Positions 26,284-37,166 of a stretch of DNA of 64,000 nucleotides are shown here, piece after piece (the first letter of the stretch is position 1; the number at the start of each line of letters is the position of its first letter). The DNA lies in NCBI RefSeq assembly GCF_052327305.1, contig NZ_CP182486.1:744001-808000 (forward strand), read 5' to 3'. This DNA is from Sphingobium sp052327305 (lineage in GTDB: Bacteria > Pseudomonadota > Alphaproteobacteria > Sphingomonadales > Sphingomonadaceae). Both the position numbers and the translations under genes were made by a program. Below the pieces are notes generated by a model. The model was given only the letters and a program-made list of their open reading frames with translations. It had not been told where the DNA came from and ran no database searches.

Positions 26284-26873
26284 GTGTCGGGATTAGCGGC
26301 AAATGCATCCAGTCGTCGATTCAACTCGAACACGTTCACGCGCGGCTCTCCCAGAAAGCCGAGCAAGGGCTGCTGGATGCTCTCATTCACCAGCCTACGC
26401 ACGGCAGCGCCATCAAGGTTACGGACGCGGGCGATACGCGCTACCTGATAATAAGCCGCTTCCGGGCTGATATCGGGGTCGAGGCCGGAACCAGAGGCTG
26501 TGGCGAGATCGGCTGGTACGGCCTTGCCGGGCTCTGTAGCTTTCATCGTGCCGACTTGTTTCTTTACCCGATCCGCGAGTGCCTGCGAGGTCGGACCGAG
26601 ATTGGAGCCAGACGAAGCCAAGCCGTCATAACCATCGCTGCCCGCAGCAGACGGGCGCGTGTTGAAGTAGCGCTCCGAAGTGAAGGCCTGGCCAACGACC
26701 GTTGACCCAATGACTTTGCCATTGTCGCTGACAAAGCTGCCATTAGCCTGGTTCGGAAAGATGAGCTGGCCGATCCCGGTCAGCGCCAGTGGATATGCAA
26801 TGCCGAGCAGCAGAGCGAAGAGCAGCGTCATGACGAGCGCCGGGCGAAGCGATGTGATGAAATCCTTGTTCAT
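26280..26873 (-). CDS. kdpC: Potassium-transporting ATPase subunit C
   Basis: A 197-residue single-span subunit that stabilises the KdpFABC complex and helps ATP binding. It has the N-terminal helix (RPALVMTLLFALLLGIAYPLALTGIGQLIFP) and family motifs GSTVVGQAFTSERYFNTRPSA, ASSGSNLGPTSQAL, and DLATASGSGLDPDISPEAAYYQVARIAR. I start at the ATG at 26873 (MNKDFITSLRP); an ATG five codons earlier is possible. Confidence 0.96.
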   Translation of the reverse strand: MNKDFITSLRPALVMTLLFALLLGIAYPLALTGIGQLIFPNQANGSFVSDNGKVIGSTVVGQAFTSERYFNTRPSAAGSDGYDGLASSGSNLGPTSQALADRVKKQVGTMKATEPGKAVPADLATASGSGLDPDISPEAAYYQVARIARVRNLDGAAVRRLVNESIQQPLLGFLGEPRVNVFELNRRLDAFAANPDT

Positions 26874-26884
26874 GGCCTGTCTCC

Positions 26885-28921
<2,037 letters not shown>

Positions 28922-28933
28922 GTGCATGGATCC

Positions 28934-30637
28934 TTAAAAGAGCTGGCCGTTGGTCATCGCGAGATGATCGGCAATGGGGCCGAGCGCGAGGCTGGGCAGG
29001 AAGGTGAGGCCACCCACGATCAACACGATGCCCACCAGAAGGCCGGTCCAGAGCGGCCCTGTGGTCGGGAAGCTGCCCGCCGTCTCCGGCGTGTATTTCT
29101 TCGCCGCCAGACCCCCGGCGATGGCCAACATGGGGATGATGATGAAGAACCGGCCGATCCACATCGCGACGCCGAGCATGCCGTTGTAAAAAGGCGTGTT
29201 GGCGGTCACGCCGGCGAAGGCCGAGCCGTTGTTCGCCACGGCGCTGGTGAAGGCGTAGAGGATCTCCGAGAAGCCGTGCGGACCCTTGTTGAGCGGTCCG
29301 GCAAGACCGACCTCCAGCACGCTGGCGATGGCTGCAAATCCCAGAATGATGAGCGGTAGCACGGCAATGGCAAGCACAGCGAGCTTCACCTCGCGACTCT
29401 CGATCTTCTTGCCCACATATTCCGGTGTGCGTCCGACCATCAGGCCAGCAACGAACACGGCAAGGATGGCGAACAACAGAAAGCCATAGATGCCCGCCCC
29501 GACGCCGCCGATCACGACTTCGCCCAACTGCATGTTGAACAGCGGGATCATGCCGCCGATCGCAGTGAAGCTGTCGAGCATAGCGTTGACTGCGCCGCAG
29601 CTTGCTGCCGTGGTGACGACCGAGAAAAGGGCGGAGGCGGCGATGCCGAAGCGGACTTCCTTCCCCTCCATATTGGCGCCGGCGATGCCCAGATTGTGCA
29701 GGACGGGATTGCCCGCCGCCTCCTGCCAGTAAGTGACGGCCGTGCCCAGGAGGAACAAAAACATCATGGCCGCCAGTATCGCCCAGCCCTGCCGCACATT
29801 GCCGACCGCCTTGCCGAACGTGTAGGTCAGGCCGACGCCAATGAGGAAGATGGACAGCATCTGGACGAAATTCGTCAGTCCGGTCGGATTTTCGAACGGG
29901 TGCGCGCTGTTGGCGTTGAAGAAGCCGCCGCCATTGGTGCCCAGCATCTTGATCGCTTCCTGCGAAGCAACCGGGCCGAGAGCGAGCGTCTGCTTGGCGC
30001 CCTCCAGCGTTGAGACGTCGATCGATCCCGCCAGCGTCTGTGGTACACCGCTTGCGATGTAGAACAGCGCGATGACAAAACAGACGGGGAGCAGGAGGTA
30101 GAGGGTAATCCGCGTTATATCCGCCCAGAAATTCCCGACCGTCTTGCTTTCACGCCGTGCGAAGCCGCGGAATAGAGCAAAGGCCAGCGCGATGCCGGTG
30201 GCGGCCGACAGGAAATTATGGATGGTGAGCCCCAGCATCTGGCTGAGGTTCGACATGGTCGATTCCCCGCCATAGCTCTGCCAATTGGTGTTGGAGGTGA
30301 AGCTAATTGCCGTGTTGAAAGCGAGATGCTCGCTCGTCCCCGCGTAGCCCAGCGGATTGAGCGGAAGCACACCCTGCAACCGCAGGATTGCGTAAGTGAA
30401 CAGCAGCAGCGCCACGTTGAAGATGAGCATATGCACCGCATAGCGGCGCCAGCCTTGCTCCTCGGACGGATCGATACCGGAGAGCCGATAGAAACCGCGT
30501 TCTATGGGACCGAGGACGGCATGAAGCGGAGTCTTCCGGCCTTCGAACAGCGCGAACAGCCACAACCCCATGGGTTTGGCGAGCGCCAGCAATATGCCGA
30601 CGAAGACGAGGATGAGACCCCATCCCTGAATAGTCAT
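28934..30637 (-). CDS. kdpA: Potassium-transporting ATPase subunit A
   Basis: The potassium-selecting channel-like subunit, 567 residues with about ten membrane helices. Selectivity-filter-like loops are visible: SFTSNTNWQSYGGES, LGTNGGGFFNANSAHPFENP, TTAASCGAVNAMLDSFTAIGG and SAVANNGSAFAG. A strong ribosome site (aaggaggg) precedes the ATG. It lies 12 bases after kdpF. Confidence 0.97.
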   Translation of the reverse strand: MTIQGWGLILVFVGILLALAKPMGLWLFALFEGRKTPLHAVLGPIERGFYRLSGIDPSEEQGWRRYAVHMLIFNVALLLFTYAILRLQGVLPLNPLGYAGTSEHLAFNTAISFTSNTNWQSYGGESTMSNLSQMLGLTIHNFLSAATGIALAFALFRGFARRESKTVGNFWADITRITLYLLLPVCFVIALFYIASGVPQTLAGSIDVSTLEGAKQTLALGPVASQEAIKMLGTNGGGFFNANSAHPFENPTGLTNFVQMLSIFLIGVGLTYTFGKAVGNVRQGWAILAAMMFLFLLGTAVTYWQEAAGNPVLHNLGIAGANMEGKEVRFGIAASALFSVVTTAASCGAVNAMLDSFTAIGGMIPLFNMQLGEVVIGGVGAGIYGFLLFAILAVFVAGLMVGRTPEYVGKKIESREVKLAVLAIAVLPLIILGFAAIASVLEVGLAGPLNKGPHGFSEILYAFTSAVANNGSAFAGVTANTPFYNGMLGVAMWIGRFFIIIPMLAIAGGLAAKKYTPETAGSFPTTGPLWTGLLVGIVLIVGGLTFLPSLALGPIADHLAMTNGQLF

Positions 30638-30649
30638 TGGTTCCCTCCT

Positions 30650-30739
30650 TCAGAAGCGCTCGGGCCGCGCAAGCACGGCCACGAGATAGATAAGAAGGGC
30701 GATCGCGGTTGCGCCCGCGAGCCAGAGGTCGATGGTCAT
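30650..30739 (-). CDS. kdpF: Potassium-transporting ATPase small subunit F
   Basis: A 29-residue hydrophobic peptide: MTIDLWLAGATAIALLIYLV, then AVLARPERF. This is the size and pattern of KdpF, with one helix followed by a short charged tail (the family often ends in x-PE-x-F). It stabilises the KdpABC complex. A GAGGGGA ribosome site precedes it, and it stops 12 bases before kdpA. Confidence 0.9.
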   Translation of the reverse strand: MTIDLWLAGATAIALLIYLVAVLARPERF

Positions 30740-30751
30740 CGGTCTATCCCC

Positions 30752-30835
30752 TCAGGCGTTGTCACAGAGGCGGACGTAGACGAGGCTCGCCGCCACCAAG
30801 CCGAGGATGATGCCGATCCAGATCAGATCTTGCAT
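30752..30835 (-). CDS. One-helix membrane micropeptide upstream of kdpF
   Basis: A 27-residue frame starts at the ATG at 30835 with a GGGAG ribosome site 9 bases upstream. It begins MQDLIWIGIILGLVAASLVY and ends VRLCDNA. It is one predicted membrane helix with an acidic and polar N-terminus and a short tail. Its stop lies 12 bases before the kdpF start, so it would be the first gene of the kdp transcript. It does not look like KdpF itself, which is the next frame. It could be a further small Kdp subunit or a leader peptide. Function unknown. Confidence 0.65.
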   Translation of the reverse strand: MQDLIWIGIILGLVAASLVYVRLCDNA

Positions 30836-31117
30836 GATGTGGAACTCCCGCAAGGCGCTAGCCACCGATTGCGGTGCGAGTCGTCTGCGGCGTTTCAACT
30901 AGGCCAGTGCAGCATTTGAATTCGAGATGCAGCTTTTGGGATCCGCATAGTATTTGCGTATGATTTATCGGTTTTTTGGAAGCAGCCTCTACAACAGGCC
31001 AGTGCTCCGGCCTCGAGAAATGCCGGTGGCTGCAAGCGATAATGAGTAGCGTCTCTCGCCCCGCAGAGCGGCAGCGCGTCGTGATGGCAGTGGCAACGCT
31101 CCACCTTAAACAATATT

Positions 31118-31281
31118 ATGATGGTGCTGTCGATCCTCCCTCAAGCAAGCGAAGGCTGGAGCGAGATTGCCACCCGCTATGATGATGGCGGTCTCTCAGG
31201 GGGCACACTCGAGCGCCCTGCCCTTCAGCAGCCGCTTGGCGATATCGCAGCCGGTAGGATCGATATCATCGTCGTCTACAA
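31118..31281 (+). pseudogene. Internal fragment of a large serine recombinase
   Basis: The frame contains EGWSEIATRYDDGGLSGGTL, then ERPALQQPLGDIAAGRIDIIVVYKV, which is the middle of the resolvase catalytic domain of large serine recombinases (the usual text is YDDGGFSGG-x-LERPAL, then IDVIVVYKVDRLTRS). The N-terminal part with the catalytic Ser (YTRVS) and everything after VVYKV are missing; the frame then runs into unrelated SVSLSVWPFVS. The fragment ends next to the 3' end of the MerR gene. It is a scar of an excised or deleted mobile element. The stretch 30836-31117 before it holds no recognised gene beyond the expected kdp promoter. Confidence 0.75.
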
Positions 31282-31289
31282 GGTTAGCG

Positions 31290-31706
31290 TCAGCCTTTCC
31301 GTTTGGCCTTTCGTGTCCTGAGCGCAGCGATCGACATCAGACGGCGAAAGGTGGGACATTCCGCATGGCTAGGGGCTGGACATGCGGCCGCGTGGCGGAG
31401 GCCGTCTCGCAACGCGCGAAGACGGCGCAGCGTTCGGTCGATTTCCTCGGCCTTGGCTAACAGCATCGACCGGTCGATGTCCGCAGCGCTGCCTCTCCCC
31501 AAAATTTCCGATATCTCGTCTAATGAAAAACCCGCCGAGCGACCGAGCGCAATCAGTGAGAGACGCTCGAGCACAGCCGCGCCGAAGGTGCGGCGCAAAC
31601 CGCGGCGGCCCAACGACTCGATGAGTCCCTTCTCCTCGTAGAAGCGCAGCGTGGAAGCGGGCACGCCACTGCGTCGGGCAACTTCGGCAATGTCGATCAA
31701 TGCCAT
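31290..31706 (-). CDS. MerR-family transcriptional regulator
   Basis: A 138-residue regulator with the MerR winged helix at the N-terminus (LIDIAEVARRSGVPASTLRFYEEKGLIES, then RRTFGAAVLERLSLIALGRSAGFSLDEISEIL) and a coiled-coil dimer helix (DRSMLLAKAEEIDRTLRRLRALRDGLRHA). The C-terminus has two Cys in CPAPSHAECP but not the SoxR iron-sulphur motif. It is divergent from the methyltransferase gene, with a SoxR-like dyad between them at 31712-31729. I start at the ATG at 31706; the upstream extension of the frame overlaps the divergent gene. Confidence 0.9.
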   Translation of the reverse strand: MALIDIAEVARRSGVPASTLRFYEEKGLIESLGRRGLRRTFGAAVLERLSLIALGRSAGFSLDEISEILGRGSAADIDRSMLLAKAEEIDRTLRRLRALRDGLRHAAACPAPSHAECPTFRRLMSIAALRTRKAKRKG

Positions 31707-31711
31707 CTTGA

Positions 31712-31729
31712 CCTCAAGTTGACTTGAAG
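31712..31729. promoter_or_regulatory. MerR/SoxR-type operator dyad
   Basis: The sequence CCTCAAGTTGACTTGAAG is a near-perfect dyad (CCTCAAGT / ACTTGAAG) and almost the classical SoxR box. It lies in the 66-bp gap between the divergent merR and methyltransferase genes. A TTGACC -35-like hexamer at 31708-31713 and a 19-bp spacer fit the long-spacer promoters that MerR proteins untwist; the -10 candidate is poor. Confidence 0.65.
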
Positions 31730-31772
31730 TGGCAGAGTGCCTCGAATCGCAACCGCAAACAAGGAGCAGAAT

Positions 31773-32615
31773 ATGGCTCATCAGCTGGCAGATCAGGCCG
31801 AATGGACCGCCGGCAGAGGCAATATATGGATGGAACTGCAGCCGATGCTCGATCGGCTGTTTTCTCCATTTGAAGCCATTCTCGTAAATGAGATCGTCGC
31901 GCTGAACGTACAGTCTGTGCTCGACATCGGCTGCGGCGCGGGCGGGACAAGCCTCGCGATGGCGCAATACCTCAAAGGAAACGGTGTCTGTACGGGCGTC
32001 GACATCTCACCGGACCTCATCGATCTCGCGTGCCGCCGGGCCGCCAAAGAACAGATCAATGCTCGCTTCCTGTGCGGCGATGCGCAGCGTTGCGGCTTCT
32101 CCACCGGTCATTTTGACGCGATCGTTTCGCGCTTCGGGGTGATGTTCTTCGACGATCCGGTCGCCGCCTTTATGAACATCCGGCACGCTGCTAAGCCGGG
32201 GGCCGTCCTGCGTTGCATCGTTTGGCGCAGCATAGCGGACAATCCCTTCATGGCGATCCAGCCTGATGCCATTGCACAGGTCTTAGGACCGCAGGCAGCG
32301 CCGCGGCCCTATGCACCTCGCCAGTTTGCCTTCGCCAGTGACGAGCGAGTAAAGGAAATCCTTGCCGACGCGGGATGGCACGATGTGGACATCCAGCCAA
32401 TCGACGTGCCTTGCGAACTTCCTGCGAACGAGTTGCCGATCTACGCGCGGCGGATGGGCGGCATGGAAGCGACGCTTGGCAGTTTGGAGGGGGCGCAATC
32501 TTCGCGGCTTCAGGCTGCTCTAGATGCTGAGTTCGCTCGTTTCGTGATCGACGATGTGGCCCGGTTCGACGCTGCATGCTGGATGGTGCGAGCAACATGC
32601 CCGAGCTGTTCCTGA
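31773..32615 (+). CDS. Class I SAM-dependent methyltransferase
   Basis: A 280-residue cytosolic methyltransferase with motif I VLDIGCGAGGTSLAMAQYL near residue 50, the acidic loop GVDISPDLIDLA, and motif IV-like FDAIVSRFGVMFFDDPVAAFMNIRHAAKPG. The overall pattern is that of UbiE/arsenic-methyltransferase-like small-molecule methylases. The ATG at 31773 follows AAGGAG. The divergent MerR regulator and the dyad between them suggest it is induced by a toxic or redox-active compound. Substrate unknown. Confidence 0.85.
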   Translation: MAHQLADQAEWTAGRGNIWMELQPMLDRLFSPFEAILVNEIVALNVQSVLDIGCGAGGTSLAMAQYLKGNGVCTGVDISPDLIDLACRRAAKEQINARFLCGDAQRCGFSTGHFDAIVSRFGVMFFDDPVAAFMNIRHAAKPGAVLRCIVWRSIADNPFMAIQPDAIAQVLGPQAAPRPYAPRQFAFASDERVKEILADAGWHDVDIQPIDVPCELPANELPIYARRMGGMEATLGSLEGAQSSRLQAALDAEFARFVIDDVARFDAACWMVRATCPSCS

Positions 32616-32811
32616 ACTAAGGGCAGGTTTCCGCGAGCCGGTCCGAGTGCGCAAGTGGCCGCTTTGTTGGCGCTTGCAGTGAATAATCCGCCTGAGCGAG
32701 GCCCTTCCGGTCTTGCGGCCGCGAAATCCAATCCGACATAATATTCTTATTTGCGGTTGACTCGCATTAGCATAGAAAATACGCGCACCCCATCAAAACC
32801 GCGGGGGCATC

Positions 32812-35076
32812 ATGAAAACCAATTGGCTGCTATCGACCTCATTGCTCGTCACGCTTGCGAACCCGTGGCCCGTCTTCGCTGAGGATGTCGCAGCTGCCGA
32901 TGAGCCAGCCGAAATCATTGTTACCGGCGAAAAGACCTCGCGTAGTCTGCAGGAGACGACCGCCTCCGTCGGTGTCGTGACAGCCGAACGCCTCGCCGAT
33001 GAAAACGTCCTGACAATCCAGGAAATCTACCAGCGCACGGCGAATGTCTCGGAGACTTACGGCGCATCCGGCTTCTCCATCCGTGGCATCGACCAGCGCG
33101 GCGTATCGGGCGGCGGTGATGCAGCCACGGCAACGGTGTTTGTCGATGGTGCGCCGGTGCAGCAGGATATTCTGTCCAATGGCCCGACGGACATGTGGGA
33201 CGTCGCCCAGGTCGAAATCTTCCGCGGTCCCCAATCGACAATCCAGGGCTTGAATGCGCTGGCTGGCGCGGTGCACATTCGGACCCAAGACCCGACTTTC
33301 AACTGGAGCGCCAAAGGCCGGGCGCTGATCTCCTCATTTGATACCACCCAGTTCGCCGTGGCCGGTGGTGGACCGTTGATTACGGACGAGCTGGCCTTCC
33401 GGGTCTCCGCCGAAAAGCGGGATTCCGATGGATATATCCATAATCCCACCCGCCGGGCGCCTGAAAACCCGCTGGACTCGATTTCGCTGCGCGGCAAGCT
33501 CCTGTGGAAGCCCTCAGCTTTGCCCGGCTTCGAGGCGCGGCTTAATTATCATCACTTCGAGACACAGGGCGGTTATCTGTTCGTTTATGTCGACCGGTCG
33601 AATGGCGATTATTTCAAGACGCGGACCAACCCCTCGGATTATCCCAACAGCAGCGATGTCAATAACGACCAGATGACGCTGGACCTGCGCTACGATCTTG
33701 GCAGCGGCCTCTCGTTCAGCACGCTGGGCACCTGGACGGACACGAACTTCATCCGGAAATATGACGGAGATTCCTCGGCTGTCAGCACAGCCTATAGCGA
33801 CATCGCAGGTGGGGCGGAGACCTTCACCCAGGAACTGCGCCTCAATTATGAAAGCGATCGGCTAAGCGGGCTTGTCGGCCTGTTCTATTATAATCGCGAC
33901 CAGTATCGGCAGTCACATCAGGTGACGCTGGTGCCAACCCCTGCAAGTACGATCATCAGTGCGCTCGCCCCGAGCCTCGGTGCGGCAACGGCGCAGCAGG
34001 TGGCAGGAATATACACCGCCGCGTTGCCAAACATTCCCGTTGATTACACCTCGGATTTTCCTACCCAGGTCGAAACCATGGCGCTGTTTGCTGATGCGCG
34101 CTACCGCGTGACCGATCAGTTGTCGCTGATCGGCGGCTTCCGTTATGATCATGAGCGCAATAAGATCGGTGGCGAAGCAATTGCGTCCTTCGTCGGCACG
34201 CTGCCGAACGCTGCTCTTTATCCCGCGCCTCTGAACGGAGCTATCACGGCCCTGAATGGCTTCGTGCTCGGGCTGGTGAACGACGCCAATGGCTCGGCTC
34301 CTGTGGGCACGCGAAAATTCGATGCATTTCTGCCCAAGGGTGGGGTTGAGATGGCATGGACTCCCGACCTCTCGACCGCATTTGTGGCCCAGCGCGGCTA
34401 TCGGTCAGGCGGTAGCAGCTTCAACACTGCACGATCACAGCTGTTTGCTTACGATCCGGAGTTTACCTGGAACTATGAGCTCTCTTTGCGTTCGTCCTGG
34501 CTCGACGGCCGACTGACCGCCAACGCAAACGCCTTCTACATTGACTGGACCGAGCAGCAGACCACCGCGAACTTCGGCAACGGCACCTACGACACGCACA
34601 CCGTCAATGCCGGCAAGTCGCACGTCTACGGGTTTGAGGTGGAGCTGGCGCATCGCGTCTCATCCGCCTTCGACTGGTATGCGAGCGTGGGCCACACGCG
34701 CACGAAGTTCGATAAGTTTGTAACGGACGTCGGATCGATCACTGATCTCTCGGGCCTCGAGTTCCCCTATGCGCCCAAATGGACGCTCTCGGGCGGCGCC
34801 AATGTGAGGTTCGCCGACGGCTTCAATGCCAATGTCAACGCCAGTTATCGCAGCGCTGTCATGACCGATGTGTCGATCCCGCAGGTTGAGAGCCGCGTCG
34901 GTGCTCGTACCCTCGTCAACGCGCGGATCGGTTATGCAGCCGATCACTGGAGCCTGTCGCTCTTCGCCAACAACGTCTTCAATGAGAAGTACGATCAGTA
35001 CGTCAATGACTATACCGGTTTTGCCGTTATTGGCGCGCCGCGCAGCGTGGGTGTGGTTCTGGAAGCCGGGTTTTGA
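32812..35076 (+). CDS. TonB-dependent siderophore-type receptor
   Basis: A 754-residue outer-membrane receptor with a signal peptide (ending PWPVFAEDV), a TonB-box-like EIIVTGEKTS, a plug domain (SLQETTASVGVVTAERLADENVLTIQEIYQR, then SIRGIDQRGV and EIFRGPQSTIQGLNALAGAVHI) and a 22-strand-type barrel ending in Phe (VVLEAGF). There is no STN domain, so regulation differs from the receptor at 12238. Downstream are a small membrane protein and a PepSY reductase-like protein in overlapping order, a set known from ferric-siderophore uptake loci. The promoter should be in 32616-32811, an AT-richer gap with no gene. Confidence 0.92.
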   Translation: MKTNWLLSTSLLVTLANPWPVFAEDVAAADEPAEIIVTGEKTSRSLQETTASVGVVTAERLADENVLTIQEIYQRTANVSETYGASGFSIRGIDQRGVSGGGDAATATVFVDGAPVQQDILSNGPTDMWDVAQVEIFRGPQSTIQGLNALAGAVHIRTQDPTFNWSAKGRALISSFDTTQFAVAGGGPLITDELAFRVSAEKRDSDGYIHNPTRRAPENPLDSISLRGKLLWKPSALPGFEARLNYHHFETQGGYLFVYVDRSNGDYFKTRTNPSDYPNSSDVNNDQMTLDLRYDLGSGLSFSTLGTWTDTNFIRKYDGDSSAVSTAYSDIAGGAETFTQELRLNYESDRLSGLVGLFYYNRDQYRQSHQVTLVPTPASTIISALAPSLGAATAQQVAGIYTAALPNIPVDYTSDFPTQVETMALFADARYRVTDQLSLIGGFRYDHERNKIGGEAIASFVGTLPNAALYPAPLNGAITALNGFVLGLVNDANGSAPVGTRKFDAFLPKGGVEMAWTPDLSTAFVAQRGYRSGGSSFNTARSQLFAYDPEFTWNYELSLRSSWLDGRLTANANAFYIDWTEQQTTANFGNGTYDTHTVNAGKSHVYGFEVELAHRVSSAFDWYASVGHTRTKFDKFVTDVGSITDLSGLEFPYAPKWTLSGGANVRFADGFNANVNASYRSAVMTDVSIPQVESRVGARTLVNARIGYAADHWSLSLFANNVFNEKYDQYVNDYTGFAVIGAPRSVGVVLEAGF

Positions 35077-35651
35077 GTGACGTGGCGTTTCCGGTCGCAA
35101 TTGTAGCGATCATCGCAAGCTGCGTAGCGGGCGCCTCGTTGCTTCGGCGTGCGTGGCAGCTCAAAGCAGGCAAGGCGCTGTGGCGCCGGGCAGGCCTGAC
35201 ATTGCTGGGCGTGACGCTGCTCTGGCCAGCATGGGTGTTGGGCGAGGCGCGAGGACCGTTTGTCGCTGTCACGCTCTTGTCTGTCGCAGCGCTCGGCGTC
35301 GTTGCATCCGGATATACGCGGCGTCCGGCTCGCGCGCAGCGCGCGACGCGGGAAGGGCTCGCGCCCGAGCCGGCAGACCGGGCACCCAGCGCCTGGCGCA
35401 CCACGTTGCGCTGGTCGCTGGCCGGCCCCATCGGCATGGTGGCGGCGATGGGACTGGGGATCAGCTATGCCGTCTGGGCACCCGGTGAGATCCAGACGCG
35501 GCTGCTGATCGGCGGCCTGATCGTGCCACTGGCGTGGGGGACAGCAATGGCATGGACCCTCGCCGACAGCCGCATTCTACGCGCCGCAGCGGTGTTGGTA
35601 GGAACGTCCATTATCGGCTTCGGCGCGGCCATGCTGAAGGGACTGACATGA
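35073..35651 (+). CDS. Multi-span membrane protein, possibly a DUF3325-DUF3649-like fusion
   Basis: A 192-residue protein starting with TTG at 35073, which overlaps the receptor stop (TTGA). Its stop overlaps the ATG of the PepSY gene. The N-terminal half has helices VAFPVAIVAIIASCVAGASL and GLTLLGVTLLWPAWVLGEA plus a third, ending in a basic YTRRPARAQR tail, like DUF3325 proteins. The C-terminal half (WSLAGPIGMVAAMGLGISYAV, then LLIGGLIVPLAWGTAMAWTLAD) is like DUF3649. These two small families usually flank siderophore receptors and PepSY proteins as separate genes. Assignment to the families is by eye and tentative. Confidence 0.7.
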   Translation: MSDVAFPVAIVAIIASCVAGASLLRRAWQLKAGKALWRRAGLTLLGVTLLWPAWVLGEARGPFVAVTLLSVAALGVVASGYTRRPARAQRATREGLAPEPADRAPSAWRTTLRWSLAGPIGMVAAMGLGISYAVWAPGEIQTRLLIGGLIVPLAWGTAMAWTLADSRILRAAAVLVGTSIIGFGAAMLKGLT

Positions 35652-37144
35652 CGACAGGCCAGACGAGCAAGAAGGGCGCGGGTTTGCCGTCGCCGGATAT
35701 GGTGCGCGCGGTCCTCAAGGGGCACAGCGGCCTCGGCCTGGCCTTCGCTACCCTGCTCTATTTGATCTGCCTGACCGGCACGATCGCCGTGTTCGCCAAC
35801 GAATTCTATCGCTGGGAGAACCCGGACGCCGAGCGCATGGAGAGCGTCTCTGCGGATGCCGTTCACGCAGCTTATCGCGCTGCGATTGATCGCGCCGAGG
35901 GGCCTGTCGAACACGTCTACGTTCTAATGCCGAGTCATGACCGGCCATGGCCGACCGTGCGGGTCGACACCGAGGATGGCACGCGCACAACCTGGATTTT
36001 CGACAGCGCGGGGCGTATTACCGGAGAGTTGCGTGAGAGCTGGACCCATTTTCTCACCCGGTTGCATATCAATCTGCATCTCCCGCAAAGCTGGGGCATC
36101 TTCATCGTGGGGCTGAGTGGCGTCGCACTGCTCTCGTCCCTCATCTCCGGACTGCTGGCTCACCCCCGCATCTTTCGCGATGCCTTTCATTTGCGGCTCG
36201 GCGGCTCGCGGCGGCTGCAGGAGGCCGATCTGCATAACCGCATCGGCGTCTGGGCTCTTCCCTTCCACGTCACGGTTTCGCTGACGGGCGCCCTGCTCGG
36301 TCTGAGTACTGTCATCATCGGGGCGATCGGGCTTGCCGTGTTCCAAGGCGACACCGCCAAGGTCTATGCGATTTTCACTCCGCCCCACCCGGCAGAGGAT
36401 GCGCGGCCCGCGCCACCGCTCGATCTGCGGCCACTGTTCGCTAAAGTCGCTGAACGGGCGCCGGGTGCTCCCATCAGCTATCTTGTTGTCGAACACCCGA
36501 CCGAGCAAGGCACGGCCGCCATGTTCGAGGTTGAGAACGACACGTCCCGCATCGCCAGCAGCGATGTCTATGCCTTCGACCGCGCAGGAACGCTCTATTA
36601 CCAGCAGCAGGCCGCGCAGAATAATATCGGCCAACAGATTCTGGGGTCGCTCGGCCCGCTCCATTTTGGGTGGTTCGGTGGCGGCATCGTCAAGATCGCC
36701 TATGCACTGTTGGGTCTTGGCCTCACTTATCTTGCCGCGGGCGGAGTTCACATCTGGCTGGCCCGGCGGCGTGACAAGGGCAGACCGGCCTCAGGCTGGG
36801 AACGTGTCTGGGCGGCGACTGTTTGGGGACAACCCCTCGCGCTGACATGCGCGGCCATAGCCGCGCTGTTCACGGCCGCAGCAGCGGTGCCGATATGGAT
36901 CTGGGGAGCAGTCAGCCTCGCAGCGCTGGGAGCAGCCGCCTTACTCCCGCCGGCGAGCCTGTCACGGATCGGTCGCCATGGAACAGGCGCGCTCTTGATG
37001 ACCCTTGCGATCGGACACTTTTTCTTGTTCGGCGCCAATGACCCGATGGCCCTGATCGTTGATGGTTTGATCGGTCTCCTGGGGGCAGGCTTGGTCGGAG
37101 TTTCGTGGGTGTCGCGGGCCCGCCTGCCGAGGAAAAGCGCGTGA
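35648..37144 (+). CDS. PepSY-associated membrane protein, likely ferric-siderophore reductase
   Basis: A 498-residue inner-membrane protein with the PepSY_TM architecture. A first helix (LGLAFATLLYLICLTGTIAVF) is followed by a periplasmic loop with two PepSY-like parts, the helix LHINLHLPQSWGIFIVGLSGVALL preceded by His residues, and GVWALPFHVTVSLTGALLGLS. Several more helices lie in the C-terminal third (IVKIAYALLGLGLTYLAAGGVHIWLARR). Conserved His in transmembrane helices suggest haem binding. Homologues near siderophore receptors (FegB/PiuB/FoxB-like) act in iron release. I start at the ATG at 35648, overlapping the previous stop. The IS6 copy begins 22 bases after its stop. Confidence 0.88.
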   Translation: MTTGQTSKKGAGLPSPDMVRAVLKGHSGLGLAFATLLYLICLTGTIAVFANEFYRWENPDAERMESVSADAVHAAYRAAIDRAEGPVEHVYVLMPSHDRPWPTVRVDTEDGTRTTWIFDSAGRITGELRESWTHFLTRLHINLHLPQSWGIFIVGLSGVALLSSLISGLLAHPRIFRDAFHLRLGGSRRLQEADLHNRIGVWALPFHVTVSLTGALLGLSTVIIGAIGLAVFQGDTAKVYAIFTPPHPAEDARPAPPLDLRPLFAKVAERAPGAPISYLVVEHPTEQGTAAMFEVENDTSRIASSDVYAFDRAGTLYYQQQAAQNNIGQQILGSLGPLHFGWFGGGIVKIAYALLGLGLTYLAAGGVHIWLARRRDKGRPASGWERVWAATVWGQPLALTCAAIAALFTAAAAVPIWIWGAVSLAALGAAALLPPASLSRIGRHGTGALLMTLAIGHFFLFGANDPMALIVDGLIGLLGAGLVGVSWVSRARLPRKSA

Positions 37145-37166
37145 ACGAATGGCAACTTTGAGTGGC

